A DNA stretch of 64,000 bases, taken from Excoecaria cochinchinensis (Eukaryota > Streptophyta > Magnoliopsida > Malpighiales > Euphorbiaceae). Made by a program: the position numbers and the translations under genes. The stretch's first letter is position 1. The number at the start of each line of letters is the position of its first letter. The notes under the pieces were generated by a model, which worked only from the letters and a program-made list of their open reading frames with translations, was not told the DNA's origin and made no database searches. Positions 47,061-59,008 of this stretch are shown one piece after another. The stretch is taken from assembly GCA_947683425.1 (NCBI GenBank), contig CANTUQ010000073.1, positions 11,987,501 to 12,051,500 on the forward strand. The letters run 5' to 3'.

Positions 47061-48138
47061 GATCTGGTTCCATAACCTTTTTTTTAAAAAATTAAGTTAT
47101 TATTATTATTATTATTTTATTTATGTTTGTTAGATATTGTTAAATATTAAATATTGTGTAATAAAAAAATTAATTATTAATTAGTGTTAATTGTTGTTAG
47201 AATTATTTTAATTGATTTATGTTAATTAAATATTTTATTATTGTTAAATAATATTATGAAAAAATTGTTTGTAATGTATTATTATTAGTGTTTTTAATGT
47301 GTAATGTTGTTGTTATTAGAATAATTTTTGTAATTAGATGTTAATTAAATAATTGTTGAAATAGATGATTGTTAGTATTATATAGTATTAGTAGGATTGT
47401 TCTTAATTAATTAAATGACAAATCTAATGTTGTTAGTATTATTAGAAAATAATGAGATTAACACTTTATTTGAGAAATTTGTTTTTTTTTTTTGTTTTTA
47501 TTGTATATATATATTTCAATGTTGTTATTAAATTTATTAATAGTATTTTTCATATTAATTTAAATGAGTTTATTAATTTAAATGTTGTTATTAAATTTAT
47601 TAATAGTATTTTTCATATTATTAGTGTTATACATGTTAGTTTTTTTGAAATAAAAGCTGTAAAATTTGTTCCTTAATTATTATTATTATAATTATTATTT
47701 TTTTATGTTAATTTGTATTGTTATAATTATTATTTATTGATGTTAATTTGTGTGGTTGTTAGTATTTTTTTGGTTAGATAATAATATGAATAATTAACGT
47801 AAATAAATTGAATATTATTAATATTATTATTATTATTGAATATAATATTCTTGTAAACTTATTTTTTTATTAGTATTGTTGATTTTATTTTTGTTGTAAT
47901 GAAGCTGACTATAATATGACAATTTGTATTTTTCTATGTTTTTAGCATAATAATCAGTATAATTATTGTTTAAATGACTAGCAATTGTCTTAATTAAGTT
48001 TGTATTTTTCGTAATAATATTTGTATTGTGAGTTTATAATTTTATTGACTAATATATTACATTTTTTTCTTTGGAATTAGATATTTATAATTCTAATTGA
48101 GATGTGTCCTTGTTCATGTAACAGTTTTGGAATTAATT
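47061..48138 (+). other. AT-rich leader or intron of the CACTA element
   Basis: No gene is seen; it has imperfect ATT/TTA repeats and a short direct repeat (taaatttattaatagtattt at about 47528 and 47590). It probably belongs to the 5' transcribed region of the transposase gene. Confidence 0.5.
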
Positions 48139-51100
48139 ATGAGTAATGTAGATAGATCTTGGATGTATAGACGAAAAATAAGGGATGGTTACATTAATCC
48201 TGAATTTGTGGAAGGGGTTCAGTCGTTTATTGAATATGCAAGTTCTCAACCTGCATACATGGACGGGGCTAAAATAAGATGTCCATGTAAAAAGTGCAAA
48301 CACCTTAGTTATCTTCCAGTTAATGAAGTGTATTTTCATTTGTTAAGAAAGGGATTTGTCCAAAATTATTTTGAGTGGACACAACATGGGGAACCATCAA
48401 TATGTAGCACCTCGATGGGAAATATGGGTAACGTGTCGGCATCTGAGGGTCAATTTGAAAAAGAGGGGGAATTTTCTACATATGATGTAGGGGTCACTGA
48501 TAATCCATACGTCCAAATGGTTTACGATGTAGCTGGCCGTGATTTTAGGGAAAATACACCCATGCTAGAAGAACCCAACGAAAATGCTATGATTTGTTAA
48601 ATTCATCAGATCAAGAGTTATGGCCAGGCTATAATAACATGACTTAGTTATCTTCGGTCGCTCGAATATTGAATATTAAATCCGAAGGCCATATTTCAGA
48701 TCGAAGTTTTGATAAAATTCTTACGTGGTACAATGAATCATTGCCTTCTGACCATAAAATGGTTAATAATTTGTACAGTGTGAAGAAAATGATCAGTGGC
48801 TTGGGTTTGCCTGTCGAGAAAATTGACTGTTGCAGGTTGGGATGTATGTTATTTTGGAGGGATGACGTGAATTTGCAAGAGTGCAAATTTTGCAGTCAAC
48901 CTAGGTACAAACTGAGAAATTGCAGCAATAAGCAGAAATTGGCACCTTGGAAATGTATGTATTTTTTTCCGTTAACTCCTAGGCTTCAAAGACTATATGC
49001 ATCCGAAATTACTGTACCTCACATGAGATGGCATGATGAGCACGAAAGCATAGGTGGAATAATGAGTCATCCATCAGATACAGTTGCATGGAAATATTTC
49101 AATAACACCCATCCTGATTTTGCTGCTGAATCTCGAAATGTTCGGCTGTGTTTGAGCACAGACGAATTTTACCCTTTTGATCAATCAGGGCAACAATATT
49201 CGTCATGGCCAATCATAATTACTCCTTATAATTTGCCTCCATGGATGTGTATGAATGAGGCATATATGTTCTTGACAGTTATTATTCTAGGACCTAGAAA
49301 TCCGAAGCACAAAATTGATGTATATTTGCAGCCATTGATTTATGAGTTGCAACAACTTTGGGATATCGGTGTTGAAACATATGATGCATCACTTAAACAG
49401 AATTTTATGATGAAAGCAACATTAATGTGGACGGTAAGTGACTTTCCCGCCTATGCTATGTTGTCGGGTTGGAGCACAGCCGGAAAACTAGCTTGTCCTT
49501 ACTGTGGCGATGATTCAGATGCGTTTTATCTTCAACATGGGTGCAAAACTTCATGGTTTGACAACCACAGGAAATTCCTTCCACCTGATCACCCGTTCCG
49601 ATGGAATAAGAACAGGTTTATTAAGAATAGAGTTGTACAAGCTAGTCCTCCTATTATCAGAAGTAGTGAGCAAATTTTACAAGACATTGATGAATTGGGT
49701 TTACTTACAGTAACAGAACTTGATGCTGATGAAGTTAATGGAAGAATCAACAAAAACTTTGGTTGGAGGAAAAGAAGCATTTTTTGGGATTTGCCGTATT
49801 GGAAGACTAATTTGTTACGGCATAATCTAGATGTGATGCACATTGAAAAAAAATATTTTTAATAATGTGTTCAACACCATTATGAATATAGAAGGGAAGA
49901 CCAAGGACAATGCAAAATCACGGGCAGATTTAAAGTTGTTATGTAGAAGGCCTGAGTTTGACAAAGATTACATAACCGGAAAATATCCCAAAGCATGCTA
50001 CACTTTGGACAAAAAACAAAAGGAAATCTTGTGTGAGTGGTTAAAAGGGCTAAAGTTTCCAGATGGTTACGTATCGAACTTGGCAAGGTGCGTCGACATG
50101 AGAAAGTACAAATTATTCGGTATGAAAAGTCATGATTGTCACGTTTTTATGCAGAGGCTACTCCCAATAGCATTTCGAGAGTTATTGTCGACAAAAGTGG
50201 GGGAAGCTATAACAGAGCTAAGTATTTCTTCAAAACTTTAACATCATGTGAGATAAATGCGGCAGATATAGCAAGATTGGAAATAGAAATTCCAATAATT
50301 CTGTGCAAACTTGAAGCAATTTTTCCTCTAAGCTTCTTCGACTGTATGGAGCATCTGCCTGTGCATTTAGCACATGAGGCAAAACTTGCTGGTCCTATTC
50401 AATATCGTTGGATGTATCCATTTGAGCGGTAACTATCTATGATATGCAATTACAGTTTTATTATAATTTGTTATGGTAATTAATGTCAATTAAAAATATC
50501 ATGTAGGTATTTGTTCCACTTGAAGAAAAACGTTAAAAATAAAGCTAGAGTTGAAGGTTCGATATGTAATGCGTATTTGGTCGAAGAAGCAAGTACATTT
50601 TGTTCACATTATTTTGAGCCACATGTACACGCAAGACAGCGAAAAATACCACGTAATGATGATGGCGGGGAAACAAGTAATCAGGATGGAAACTTATCCA
50701 TATTTATGTATCCTGGGCGTTTACATGGCCGTTCAATAAGGAAAATGCTAACAGAGGCAGAATTAACAACGGCACATAGTTATATTTTATTGAATTGCGA
50801 AGAAGTTCAGCCTTTTGTGCGGTAAGTTTAATATATACACAAAATTGCTCATTTGATTTACTATGTGGAGGGTGTAATAAAACGTTGTATATGGGAATTT
50901 TAGATTATTTGAGGAATGGATACGGGAGCTAATGCCTGAAAGAAAGCAAAATGAGGTGAACAAAGAAGTCGAAAAGCACTTTCATCATTGGTTCAAGACA
51001 TATGTAAGTTGTGACCTTCAATAATGGAATCTATATATACAATTATATATGAAATATGCATTTAAATGATGTTAGAATATTTTAATATGTAGGCATCAAC

Positions 51101-51832
51101 AAATTCAATTGACAATAAATACATCATGGATCTTGCAAAAGGACCTTTGCGATATGTTAAATCGTATCCGGTGTATTTCGTGAATGGATACAAATTCCAT
51201 ACTCAAAGTCATAGTTATAACAAGGAAACGGTAAACAGTGGGGTTTGTATTCAAGGAGAGTTGATGGATTATTATGGGAAAATTGTTGATATACTTGAAT
51301 TAGAGTACCCCGCATTGCCAATAAAATGCTATGTATTATTTGAGTGCGAATGGTTTGATCCAACTAATAACGTTGGAACAAAAATAAATAACAGATACAA
51401 TTTAGTTGATGTAAACCAGCGTAGAAGATTTAGTAACTTTGAACCTTTTGTATTGGCAATGCAAGTGATCCAGGTATATTATGTCTCCTATCCAAGCTTA
51501 AAACGTGACAACTCGGAATGGTTAGCAGCATGCAAAGTAAAACCAAAGGCATCTTTGCAAGGAAAGCCGCCGGACAAAGTGAACGCTCTGAAAATAACGA
51601 TGCATTTCAAGAGGAACAACCGGAAGTTCATGAAATAAATGAATCTCTGAATTATGATGATAATGAAACGTTGAACTATGGAGACAATGAATTTGTTGAA
51701 ATTTCCTGTGAGGATGATGAGGAAACTTTGGTTGGCGAGGGATCCGATGACGAGCCTAAATTTGATTCTTCTTCATCGAAAAATGAGGATGATTGTGATT
51801 ATGATTTACAGCTTAGTGATGATAGCGCATAA
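48139..51832 (+). pseudogene. CACTA TNP2-type transposase gene with introns, several lesions
   Basis: Start chosen at ATG 48139 (MSNVDRSWMY). Domains in order: transposase-associated head with CX2C and C residues (CPCKKCKHL, about 48279); TNP2/Transposase_21 core (YNLPPWMCM, LTVIILGPRNPKHKIDVYLQ, ACPYCGDDSDAF, about 49210-49540); DUF4218-like part (FDCMEHLPVHLAHEAKLAGP, about 50335-50395); DUF4216-like part (SYPVYFVNGYKFHTQSHSY, 51160-51215); acidic tail. I read introns at 50429-50506, 50822-50903 and 51004-51092, all GT-AG. Lesions: frameshift near 48585, TAG at 48645-48647, frameshift at the A run near 49850, frameshift near 50220, and a frame change near 51590. TNP2 cuts the element ends; this copy cannot make a full product. 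Confidence 0.85.
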
Positions 51833-51971
51833 TTTATTTACCTAATTTTATATCATGTGAGAACAATTAATATTGCACTGTTTTATTTTTTTATTTAATA
51901 TGTTTATTATAATGTGATTATTTTATATTATCTGACAATATGCAATTTTTTCATAATGTCAGGTTGGAAAT

Positions 51972-54000
51972 ATGTTTAAGCGCAAGAAGAGTAAAATGAT
52001 TCCTTCACGTCTCAGGGTGCATGATAGAGTTGACAGTATTGGTGATGGAGCATCCCCATCGCCTGGTTTCAATGACTGCACTCAGGCTGACGCATCACCG
52101 ACCATCCCTACTGTTGCACCATCTACCACTCCCTCTACTGAATCGACCCCTTTAGCACACACCGAATCTATGCCAACTCAGGTATCAAGAACAGATGCAG
52201 CGGAACAACCTATGCCTGGCTCAGTTGGAGTTGATGGAAGAATCTATATCACCATTAGAGCTGGGGAGTAAGTGATTAATATTTAATTTTGTATTGATTT
52301 TAATGATAGTTGTCAATTTTATTAACTTTATTAGGATTGTTATATATTAGTTTGAATCCTTCAGGAAAGTGCTCATGCAACATGACAACCACGTTCAAGA
52401 ACAGAATTGAATATGATGGTTATGTCTAGAAAAAGGTGTGACAAGAAACAAAAAATTTTTATTTTGAAGAATTCAAGGTAATAAATTATGATAACATTAA
52501 TTACAGCTCAAATTATAGTTTACACTTTACTTATAATTTGTTTTTTGTTCATTCTTATAAGAAACAATTTTACTGGGATTCGGTGTTTGATGACATCATG
52601 TATGATGCATGGGAGAGTCGTGCTCGAGCGCGTTACAAGGACTTAGTGTACTTGCTACACACTGGTGGAGTACGACCTCGGTACATGATCGAAGATACAT
52701 GGGCACACTGGGAAGAGTATTGGACGACGCCCGAAGCCCTTTTCATTTCAGAGCGGAATACTAATAATAGACGGGGAGGACCTGAGGGAGTCAGTTCATG
52801 CTTGCATACTGGAGGTTCAATGTCCCATCGGGAACATGCAGATAAACTTGTAAGTATTACAAAATACTACTGCTATTACTATAATTAATATTATTAATAT
52901 TTAAGATTTATCTCATTAACATAGAGGAGGATGGAAATGTTAATTGTGTGAGGAGTTTGTATTGTTGTTGGATGTTGGATGCTGGATGCAAGCATAACAA
53001 TAAATTTGAAGTGTTTTCTTTCTTTTTGTACAGGAGGTATGGTTAAAATATAGGGGAAACTCTGCCGAAATTTTAGTAAAAACTTGTATGGATACTCAAT
53101 AGATTATAGTTCACCTATAATTCTTTTTATGTTTGAGGAAGGATCGATGGATATTACTATAATTTACTGTTATTACTGTGTTATTACTGTGATTAATGTT
53201 ATTACTGTTTAAAATTTATCTCATTAACATAGAGGAGGATGGGAATATTAATTGTGTGAGGAGTTTGCATTGTTGTTGGATGTTGGATGCAAGTATAACA
53301 ATAAATTTGAAGTGTTTTCCTGTCTTTGTGTACAGGGGGTATGGTTAAAATATAGGGGAAACTCTGCCGAAATTTTTATAAAAATTTGTACGAATACTCA
53401 ATAAATTATAGTACACAGATAAATCTTTTTATGTTTGCAGGAAGCATCGATGGGTAGACCGCCTACCTATGGTGAGGTCTTTTTACACACCCACACCAAA
53501 AATCATGATGGTCAAACGTTCATCAATTCTCAATCAAGAGTTTTACATGTATGTCAAAAGTATTATAATTTACAAATATTTAACATTAGTTATTATTAGT
53601 CGTTGCTTATTATAAAACATTTGTTTTACGACAGGAACAAGTTCAAGACACAATTCAGCCACGTTCACAGAATTTCGATAATGTTGATGCGAATCAGATT
53701 TATTATGATGTGGCTGGTGGTAGAGACCAGCGAGGACGGGTATTTGGCTTAGGTTCTTTGGCCAGGTCCTGTCCCTCGCATTCTTCAAGCTCAAGTACAG
53801 CCGCATCTAGCAGACAGTCTGCCTCAAGGGAAGTACATGAACTTCGGAATATTGTTAGTGAGCTGAGATCTAAATTGTAACAATCACAAGCTCAGTGGCA
53901 AGATTCAGAAGTTCAGTGGCAACAATCTCTCGACTACATATCTGAGCTACGCAATGAGATGGCGAATTTGAAAGGTATGGTCGCCTCATCATCGCAGTAG
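51972..54000 (+). pseudogene. Second CACTA gene (Transposase_24/PttA type), with introns and stops
   Basis: ATG 51972 (MFKRKKSKM) begins a Ser/Thr/Pro-rich head. Exons follow at 52351-52477, 52562-52849 (WDSVFDDIMYDAWESRARAR, then EEYWTTPEALFISERN), 53441-53548 (PPTYGEVFLHTHT) and 53635-54000. The introns 52268-52350, 52478-52561, 52850-53440 and 53549-53634 have GT-AG borders. The order matches the plant Transposase_24 family common in CACTA elements, thought to act as the DNA-binding or accessory protein; the C terminus is a short coiled-coil-like stretch. Stops: TAG and TGA in the second exon (about 52427-52441) and TAA at 53878-53880, before the final TAG at 53998. Confidence 0.78.
52911..53460 (+). 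repeat. Direct duplication inside the large intron of the second CACTA gene
   Basis: The copies start at 52911 and 53219 (308-bp step), each about 240 bp, beginning TCTCATTAACATAGAGGAGG. The second copy ends with the true acceptor TTTGCAG at 53434-53440; the first copy has the equivalent acceptor mutated to TTTGAG. Confidence 0.88.
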
Positions 54001-54274
54001 TCTGATCGTACTCTTCAGCTCCCGCTGCCACCATCATCTTAGTTTAGGATTTTGAAACAGACATATATATGTAACTATATATTATGATCTTGCTAAATGC
54101 TTATTAACTTTATGATTAGTACAATTATTATATTCAATTAGTATTCGATATTAAAATTTACATATTATCTTCATTTTCATTATTTTGCAATTAATATTAC
54201 AGTTTAAATAACTAATTAATATTATAGGTTAAATAAATAATTAATAAATTAATTTTAAAATTTTTATTAAATTT

Positions 54275-54674
54275 CACGATGAAAATGAATTTCGATTGGG
54301 AATTTCCCGATGGAATTCATTTTCGTCGGCGAATTTCCCGATGGAAATGGATTTTTCGTCAAGAAATTTCTGACAGAAATCCATTTCGGTCGGGACATAT
54401 CCCGACGAAAATCTATTTCCGTCCGAAATTTCCTGACGAAAAATCCATTTCCGTCGGCGAATTTCCCAACGAAAATGGTTTTTCTTTCGAGAATTTCCCG
54501 ACAGAAATGGATTTCCATCGGGAAATTCGCCGACGGAAATATTTTCGTCGGGAAAAGTTCCCTACGATTTATATCCCGACGGAAATATTTTCCGTCGGCA
54601 AATTTGTTTCCCAACGAAAATTGCTTATTTTCCGTCGGGAATTTTCGTTGGGAAACCGTTTTTCCCTTGTAGTG
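54275..54674 (+). repeat. CACTA 3' subterminal repeats
   Basis: Many inverted copies of TTTCCGTCGG, AATTTCCCGACG and GACGGAAAT up to the CCCTTGTAGTG end. The motif differs from the 5' set. ORFs on both strands are by-products. Confidence 0.9.
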
Positions 54675-54677
54675 CAG

Positions 54678-55191
54678 TAAGCATGAGATTAATTCAAAAT
54701 ACTTTTTAAAACCTTTTTCTCTATATTGCTGCTACAGGAGCACATTTAAAGCATGAAAGGTTGAAAAAGTTTTCTCTAATAAGTCCTCATCAGTAATCTT
54801 TTTATCGCATAACTTTAATTGAGAACTAATTCTAAAAATAGCAAGATTATATTCACTTGCAGTTTTAAAATCTTGAAATCGCAAGTGCATCCATTCATAA
54901 TGAGCTTTAGGTAATATTATCGTTCGTTGGTGGTCATATCGCTCTTTTAAATTATTCCACAATTCAAGTGGATCTTTCACTATTAGATATTCAGCTTTTC
55001 CCTTCATGTAAATGATGATGAAGAAATATCATTGCCCTTGCTTTGTCTTGGTTAGATGCTTTATTTCCAATTACAATTGTATTTCCAATCCCTTTAGCAT
55101 TAATATGAATTTCAGCATCGAGGACCCATGGCAAATAATTTTTGTAGGTTATGTCGAGAGCCTCAAACTCAAGTTTAGTAATATTTGACAT
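54678..55191 (-). pseudogene. gag: Copia gag, N-terminal part, frameshifted
   Basis: It starts on the minus strand at ATG 55191 (MSNITKLEFEALDITYKNYL). It carries a UBN2-type copia gag with LPWVLDAEIH, then after a frameshift near 55000 KDPLELWNNLKERYDHQ, WMHLRFQDFK and EKTFSTFHA. The CACTA insertion at 54674 cuts it off; it resumes at 46206. Confidence 0.85.
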
Positions 55192-55261
55192 AATGTAAAT
55201 TGGAAAGAAATAAAGAAAAATATTTTACTACGAACCGTGGAGCAAATTCGTGCTGATAACG

Positions 55262-55518
55262 TGTTATAAAATATGAGAACTATATGGAATATTATAAGAA
55301 CGGATTATAAGAATAAAGATAATAGAATGAGTTTTAGAGACAAATGGGGAGAAAATAAGTATTCTATTGTTATCTTTTCTTATCACTATTTTATGGAAGA
55401 AGCCTTTATTTATAGGCTTAGAAATATAGGTTACATAAGAAGACACAAATGTATGAGTTACAAAGTGGGAAGAATAAATATGATTTATGGACATTCATAA
55501 ACTTATTTATTTACAACA
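55262..55518 (-). repeat. Copia 5' LTR (about 257 bp)
   Basis: On the minus strand it runs TGTTGTAAATA...TTATAACA, followed by CGTTATCAGCA, a likely primer-site region, and the gag start about 70 bases on. The next bases, CAAAG (55519-55523), should be the target duplication. The partner LTR is outside the window, so the borders rest on the TG/CA ends only. Confidence 0.7.
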
Positions 55519-56741
55519 CAAAGAGACATTTAAAGTGACAGTGCCCAAGATGGAATCAATGAATAAATATGTCAAATAAATAAAAAAGCAGGCAAGTAAA
55601 TAAAAGATTGCAAAATAAAAGTGGGGCCAAAACAGAGGTGTTAATAACTTATGCCAAGCAAATCACGTAAAAAAAACAGAAGAAAGAAGAATAAGGCACG
55701 CACAGAGGAATGGGAACAACACCTCGGATAAAGGGTAGACAAACGCATTTTAGTCCCTAAAGCCCTGAAATCAACATATTAATGCACAATTCATGTCAAA
55801 AATCATTCAAAACACATGCATATTTAAGGTAGAACTGATTTAGAAGTGAAAAAAAAAAGATCACAAATCATGGTTTTTTAGAGAGAAAATGACAGAGGTT
55901 GAAGATGATGAATAGTGCTTTTCGGTTTAACTCCTTTATTCCATTTTTTTTTGCATTGTTTTGATGGGTGTTTATGGATTAATGATCTATAGAAATACAA
56001 ACAACAAGAAATAGCAAATTAAAGAAATTAAATATCAAACTAATGCAAATATTTACAAACAAAACGAGACCTTTTTACGGTGTCCTGAGTGTCAAACTTT
56101 TAATGTTACCTTCAAATTTGTAGCTTCTCAAGATCAATAGAACTCAAACACTTTAGGCTTTCTTTTGATTCCTCTTAGTTTGCTCTCCTCCCTCATTTTT
56201 CTCTTTTTTCTTTTCTTTTTCTTTCTCTCAGGTCTCTCTTCCCTTGCTCTCTCTTTTTCTTTTTCTTTTTTTTTTTTGATCTGCCGCTTTTCTTTTTGTA
56301 TCCCAATTTTTAGATAGGTTATCTCCTTGATTTTCTCTTTAGATTTCCTACCCCCCCCCCTTTTCCAATTATTTTCTTGTTTTTTAATTTACCTTTTTCT
56401 GCTCTTATTTTAAATTATTTTAAATTGCCTCCATGATTACATTTTATTAATTAATCCCTCTACTTATCTTCTCTTTGAATTATTTTTGGTTAATCTTTAC
56501 TATCCTACAATACTAGTTAATTAATCTAATCTTAATTTAATTTTTTTTACTTTTTTTTTATTTTTTATATTTTATATTTTATATTTTTTTTGAGAATTTA
56601 ATAAAATTTGCCTAAGAGACCCTGCTAAAATCCCCGATCCATAGAGACCCAAAGTGCTTTCATTCTCTGTCTATTTTTGAATAAATATTATCTTCAATAT
56701 GTAACTCTGACTAAAGCTGCCTCAGGACCTCGGTGGCTACA
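55519..56741 (-). repeat. Antisense, diverged LTR fragment related to element A
   Basis: On the minus strand it begins TGTAGCCACC at 56741 and follows the A LTR: the 'aataatatttattcaaaaatagacag' phrase near 56670-56695, 'gaaagcactttgg' near 56655, the purine-rich leader, and 'gttgaagatgatgaatag' near 55898-55915. Further on it has a different segment where A has its GC block. It is cut at 55519 by the copia insertion. Confidence 0.82.
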
Positions 56742-57574
56742 GACTGGGTGACGAATCCAACGTGGCGATGACTGAGATTTAAAGAGACTAGAGCGGAGAG
56801 AGGAGGCAGCAAGAGGACATGTTGAGAGAAGGTGGTGAGGAAGATATGAGAAAAAGACAGAAAAAATTGAGATTGAGAGGGAGAAACAAAGAGTGCATGT
56901 TTAATTAGTAGCTGATTTAGGTTTTGATTATTTCCAATGGAATCGACAATTCCGTAGGTAATATAATTTTGTAGGTAAATATTACCTACGGAATTGTCAA
57001 TTCTGTTGATAAATAAAATATTTGCAAACGAAATTACTAAATCCGTAGGCAATATTACCGACGAAATTTTAAATTTCATCGGTTCTATAACAGTTTCCCA
57101 ATGAATTTTTTCATTGAATAGTTACCTACGGAATTAGTTCAATCTGTTGAGAAACGCAATATTTCCCGATGTTTCGTAGGCAAAATTACCTACAAAATTT
57201 TCTATTCGATTGGTAAATGTAGAATTTACCAATGGAATACTAACACCATAGGGAATATTTTAATCTTTCAAAATTTACCAACAAAATGGTTCCTTTCGTC
57301 GGTAATTTTGCCCACAGTTCCATCGGCAAATTTGCTGAAAAAAATTTTAGAAAGTATTGGTACCATATTTTATGATGGTATCACTATTCCGTCGTTAAAT
57401 TCCATCACAAATTATTAGCAATAAAATTTACCTCCACTTTTAACAACGAAAAACTACAGATTCTTTTTCATCGCAAAAAACTCAATTTTTCTACTACTGT
57501 ACCTACGAAATTTAGATTTCATCGGTATTTAACTACGAAATATTTTTCCATAAGTCTACCTTTTTCTTATAGTG
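56742..57574 (-). mobile_element. End fragment of a second CACTA-like transposon
   Basis: The right end TTTTTCTTATAGTG is an inverted CACTA terminus (CACTATAAGAAAAA on the minus strand). Inside it, 56935-57540 is packed with inverted motifs such as ATTACCTACGGAATT and CCGTAGGTAAT, a different subterminal family from the first CACTA. A GA-rich block (56770-56890) mirrors the CT-rich block of the first element. The rest is missing, where the antisense LTR begins. No transposase is present. Confidence 0.75.
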
Positions 57575-58009
57575 GTAATATGCACAGTCATACATATGAT
57601 GCATATATACTTGCATAAATTACATACATGAAGCATTAAGCATGCATTTTATCATTTACATATAAGCATTCATTAAATGTTTGTTGGAAAAAGAAATGCC
57701 CTGTATAAGAGGGACTTAATAGGTTATGTATTAAGCTTATTTTGAAAAATGAAATTTGGTTTTCTTTTATGTGAATAAACGTGTATAAATTGATGATATG
57801 TGGATAAACGGAATATGGAGGTTTGAGATGCGATGTATATCTTATAAAAAATCATTTCTTATATTTCTTTCATATTTGGTATGGAGTTGGGCTCTATAGG
57901 AGTCTATCAGGAGGATGCAGAGTGTCAGGCCTCCACCACTGTTGAGGGTACTACCAAGATACAATCCTCAATAAAGACCCTTCCTGTACCACTATTTCCT
58001 TAAGCTTAA
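57575..58009 (+). other. Possible end of the D 5' LTR and leader
   Basis: AT-rich, no gene. A weak primer-site match (TGGTATGGAGTT at about 57877-57888, compared with TGGTATCAGAGC) would put the LTR end just before it; this is tentative. Confidence 0.35.
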
Positions 58010-59000
58010 ATGGAATTCTACCAAGTTATGACTAAGGCAATAAAAAGAATAGAGGAGACTATGCCACATTATCAGCCTCAGCTGTCACCTCCTCCACAAA
58101 AGGGATATTTTGAAAGAATGAAGAAATTAGAGGCCATGGACTTTTATGGTGATGTGTCTATCAGCTCGCAAAAAGCTGAGGAATGGCTTCAGAAGATAAA
58201 AAGAATTTTTGACCATATGAAGATTGCATTAGAAGATAAGTTAGATTGTATAGCCTTTTTTACTTCAAGGTTAAGCTCATGAATGGTGGATGGCTATCTC
58301 AAGAGATATACCAAAACTAGGGACTTTTTTTAAAACAATTCGAGAAAAGGTACATTGGCATTCAATATAAGAAGGCTATGGAGAAAGCTTTTCTTTATCT
58401 TAGGTAGGAAAACAAGATGGTAACCGAGTAGCTAAGGAGATAAAGCTTTAGAAGTTCAAGGACAATTTATATACTGAGATTAGATGGGGCCTTATTGGAC
58501 ATAAATTTTCAAACGCTGGAGAGTTGGTTAAAGCAGCTCTTAAAATTGAAGAATTAGAAGTAAAAGAGTAGAATAGAAGGATTAGGAGTCAACAGAAAAG
58601 AAGTTAAAGCCAGTCTAATTCAATTACTAATTCTAACAAGAGACATAAGGGATCTTAGCCTGCAGCATGGTTATAAGCTTATTCACAAAGACAATCTCAA
58701 GGTCAGAGAAACTCAGCTAGATCAGGCCAACAAACCACATCTATAGTCGGTACGCCAAGGGGTACGAAAAAAGTAATTTCTTCATGTGAGCATTGTGGTA
58801 TGCAACATCCGGGTGAGTGTTAGAAGTTGATAGAAGCCTATTTTAGGTGCGGCTCCAAGGATCATTTTGCTAGAGATTGTCCCATATTTCAAACTTCAAT
58901 AGCTCCACAGTATAAAGGATTTGCTTCTACTCAGGGAGTAGAGGTAAAGGTAGGGGTAGAGGTGATGCTTTAGAAGCTGCTAGCCAGAGGAATTTTACAC
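58010..59000 (+). pseudogene. gag: Element D gag, broken
   Basis: It starts near ATG 58010 (MEFYQVMTKAIKRIEETM). The capsid-like region has DFYGDVSISSQKAEEWLQKI, then EDKLDCIAFF, a frame change at about 58262, and AHEWWMAISRDIPKLG-like codons. Further stops follow (for example near 58380 and 58568). The zinc region resembles that of the gag-only element: CEHCGMQHPGEC then a stop at about 58820, and FRCGSKDHFARDC, in which the first cysteine position is Phe-adjacent but the CX4HX4C part is kept (about 58845-58883). Confidence 0.78.
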
Positions 59001-59008
59001 AGACAGTC

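Larger units (their letters stand above)
46210..54674 (+). mobile_element. CACTA (En/Spm) DNA transposon, 8.5 kb, degraded
   Basis: It starts CACTACAAGAAAA and ends CCCTTGTAGTG, which are inverted CACTA termini. The 3-base flanks are CAA (46207-46209) and CAG (54675-54677), fitting a 3-bp target duplication with one change. Subterminal repeats lie at both ends and two transposase-type genes run on the plus strand. It splits the copia gag: the codons on either side are continuous if the insertion and one flank are removed. Several stops and frameshifts mean it is no longer autonomous. Confidence 0.92.
42176..55518 (-). mobile_element. Ty1/copia retrotransposon, 3' part displaced by C and gag split by a CACTA element
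   Basis: Read on the minus strand from the right: LTR 55262-55518, gag start 55191, CACTA insertion 54674-46210, gag zinc knuckle, protease, integrase, then reverse transcriptase and RNase H. The order PR-IN-RT-RH is diagnostic of Ty1/copia. The sequence stops inside RNase H at 42176, where C ends, so the remaining RNase H, polypurine tract and 3' LTR should lie left of the window next to C's 5' LTR. Many stops and shifts show that it is inactive. Confidence 0.88.

Noticed and set aside
54267..54680. Three ORFs of 115-133 codons on both strands near the CACTA end
   Set aside because: They read the subterminal repeats and contain repeated Phe/Arg/Glu patterns forced by the motif.
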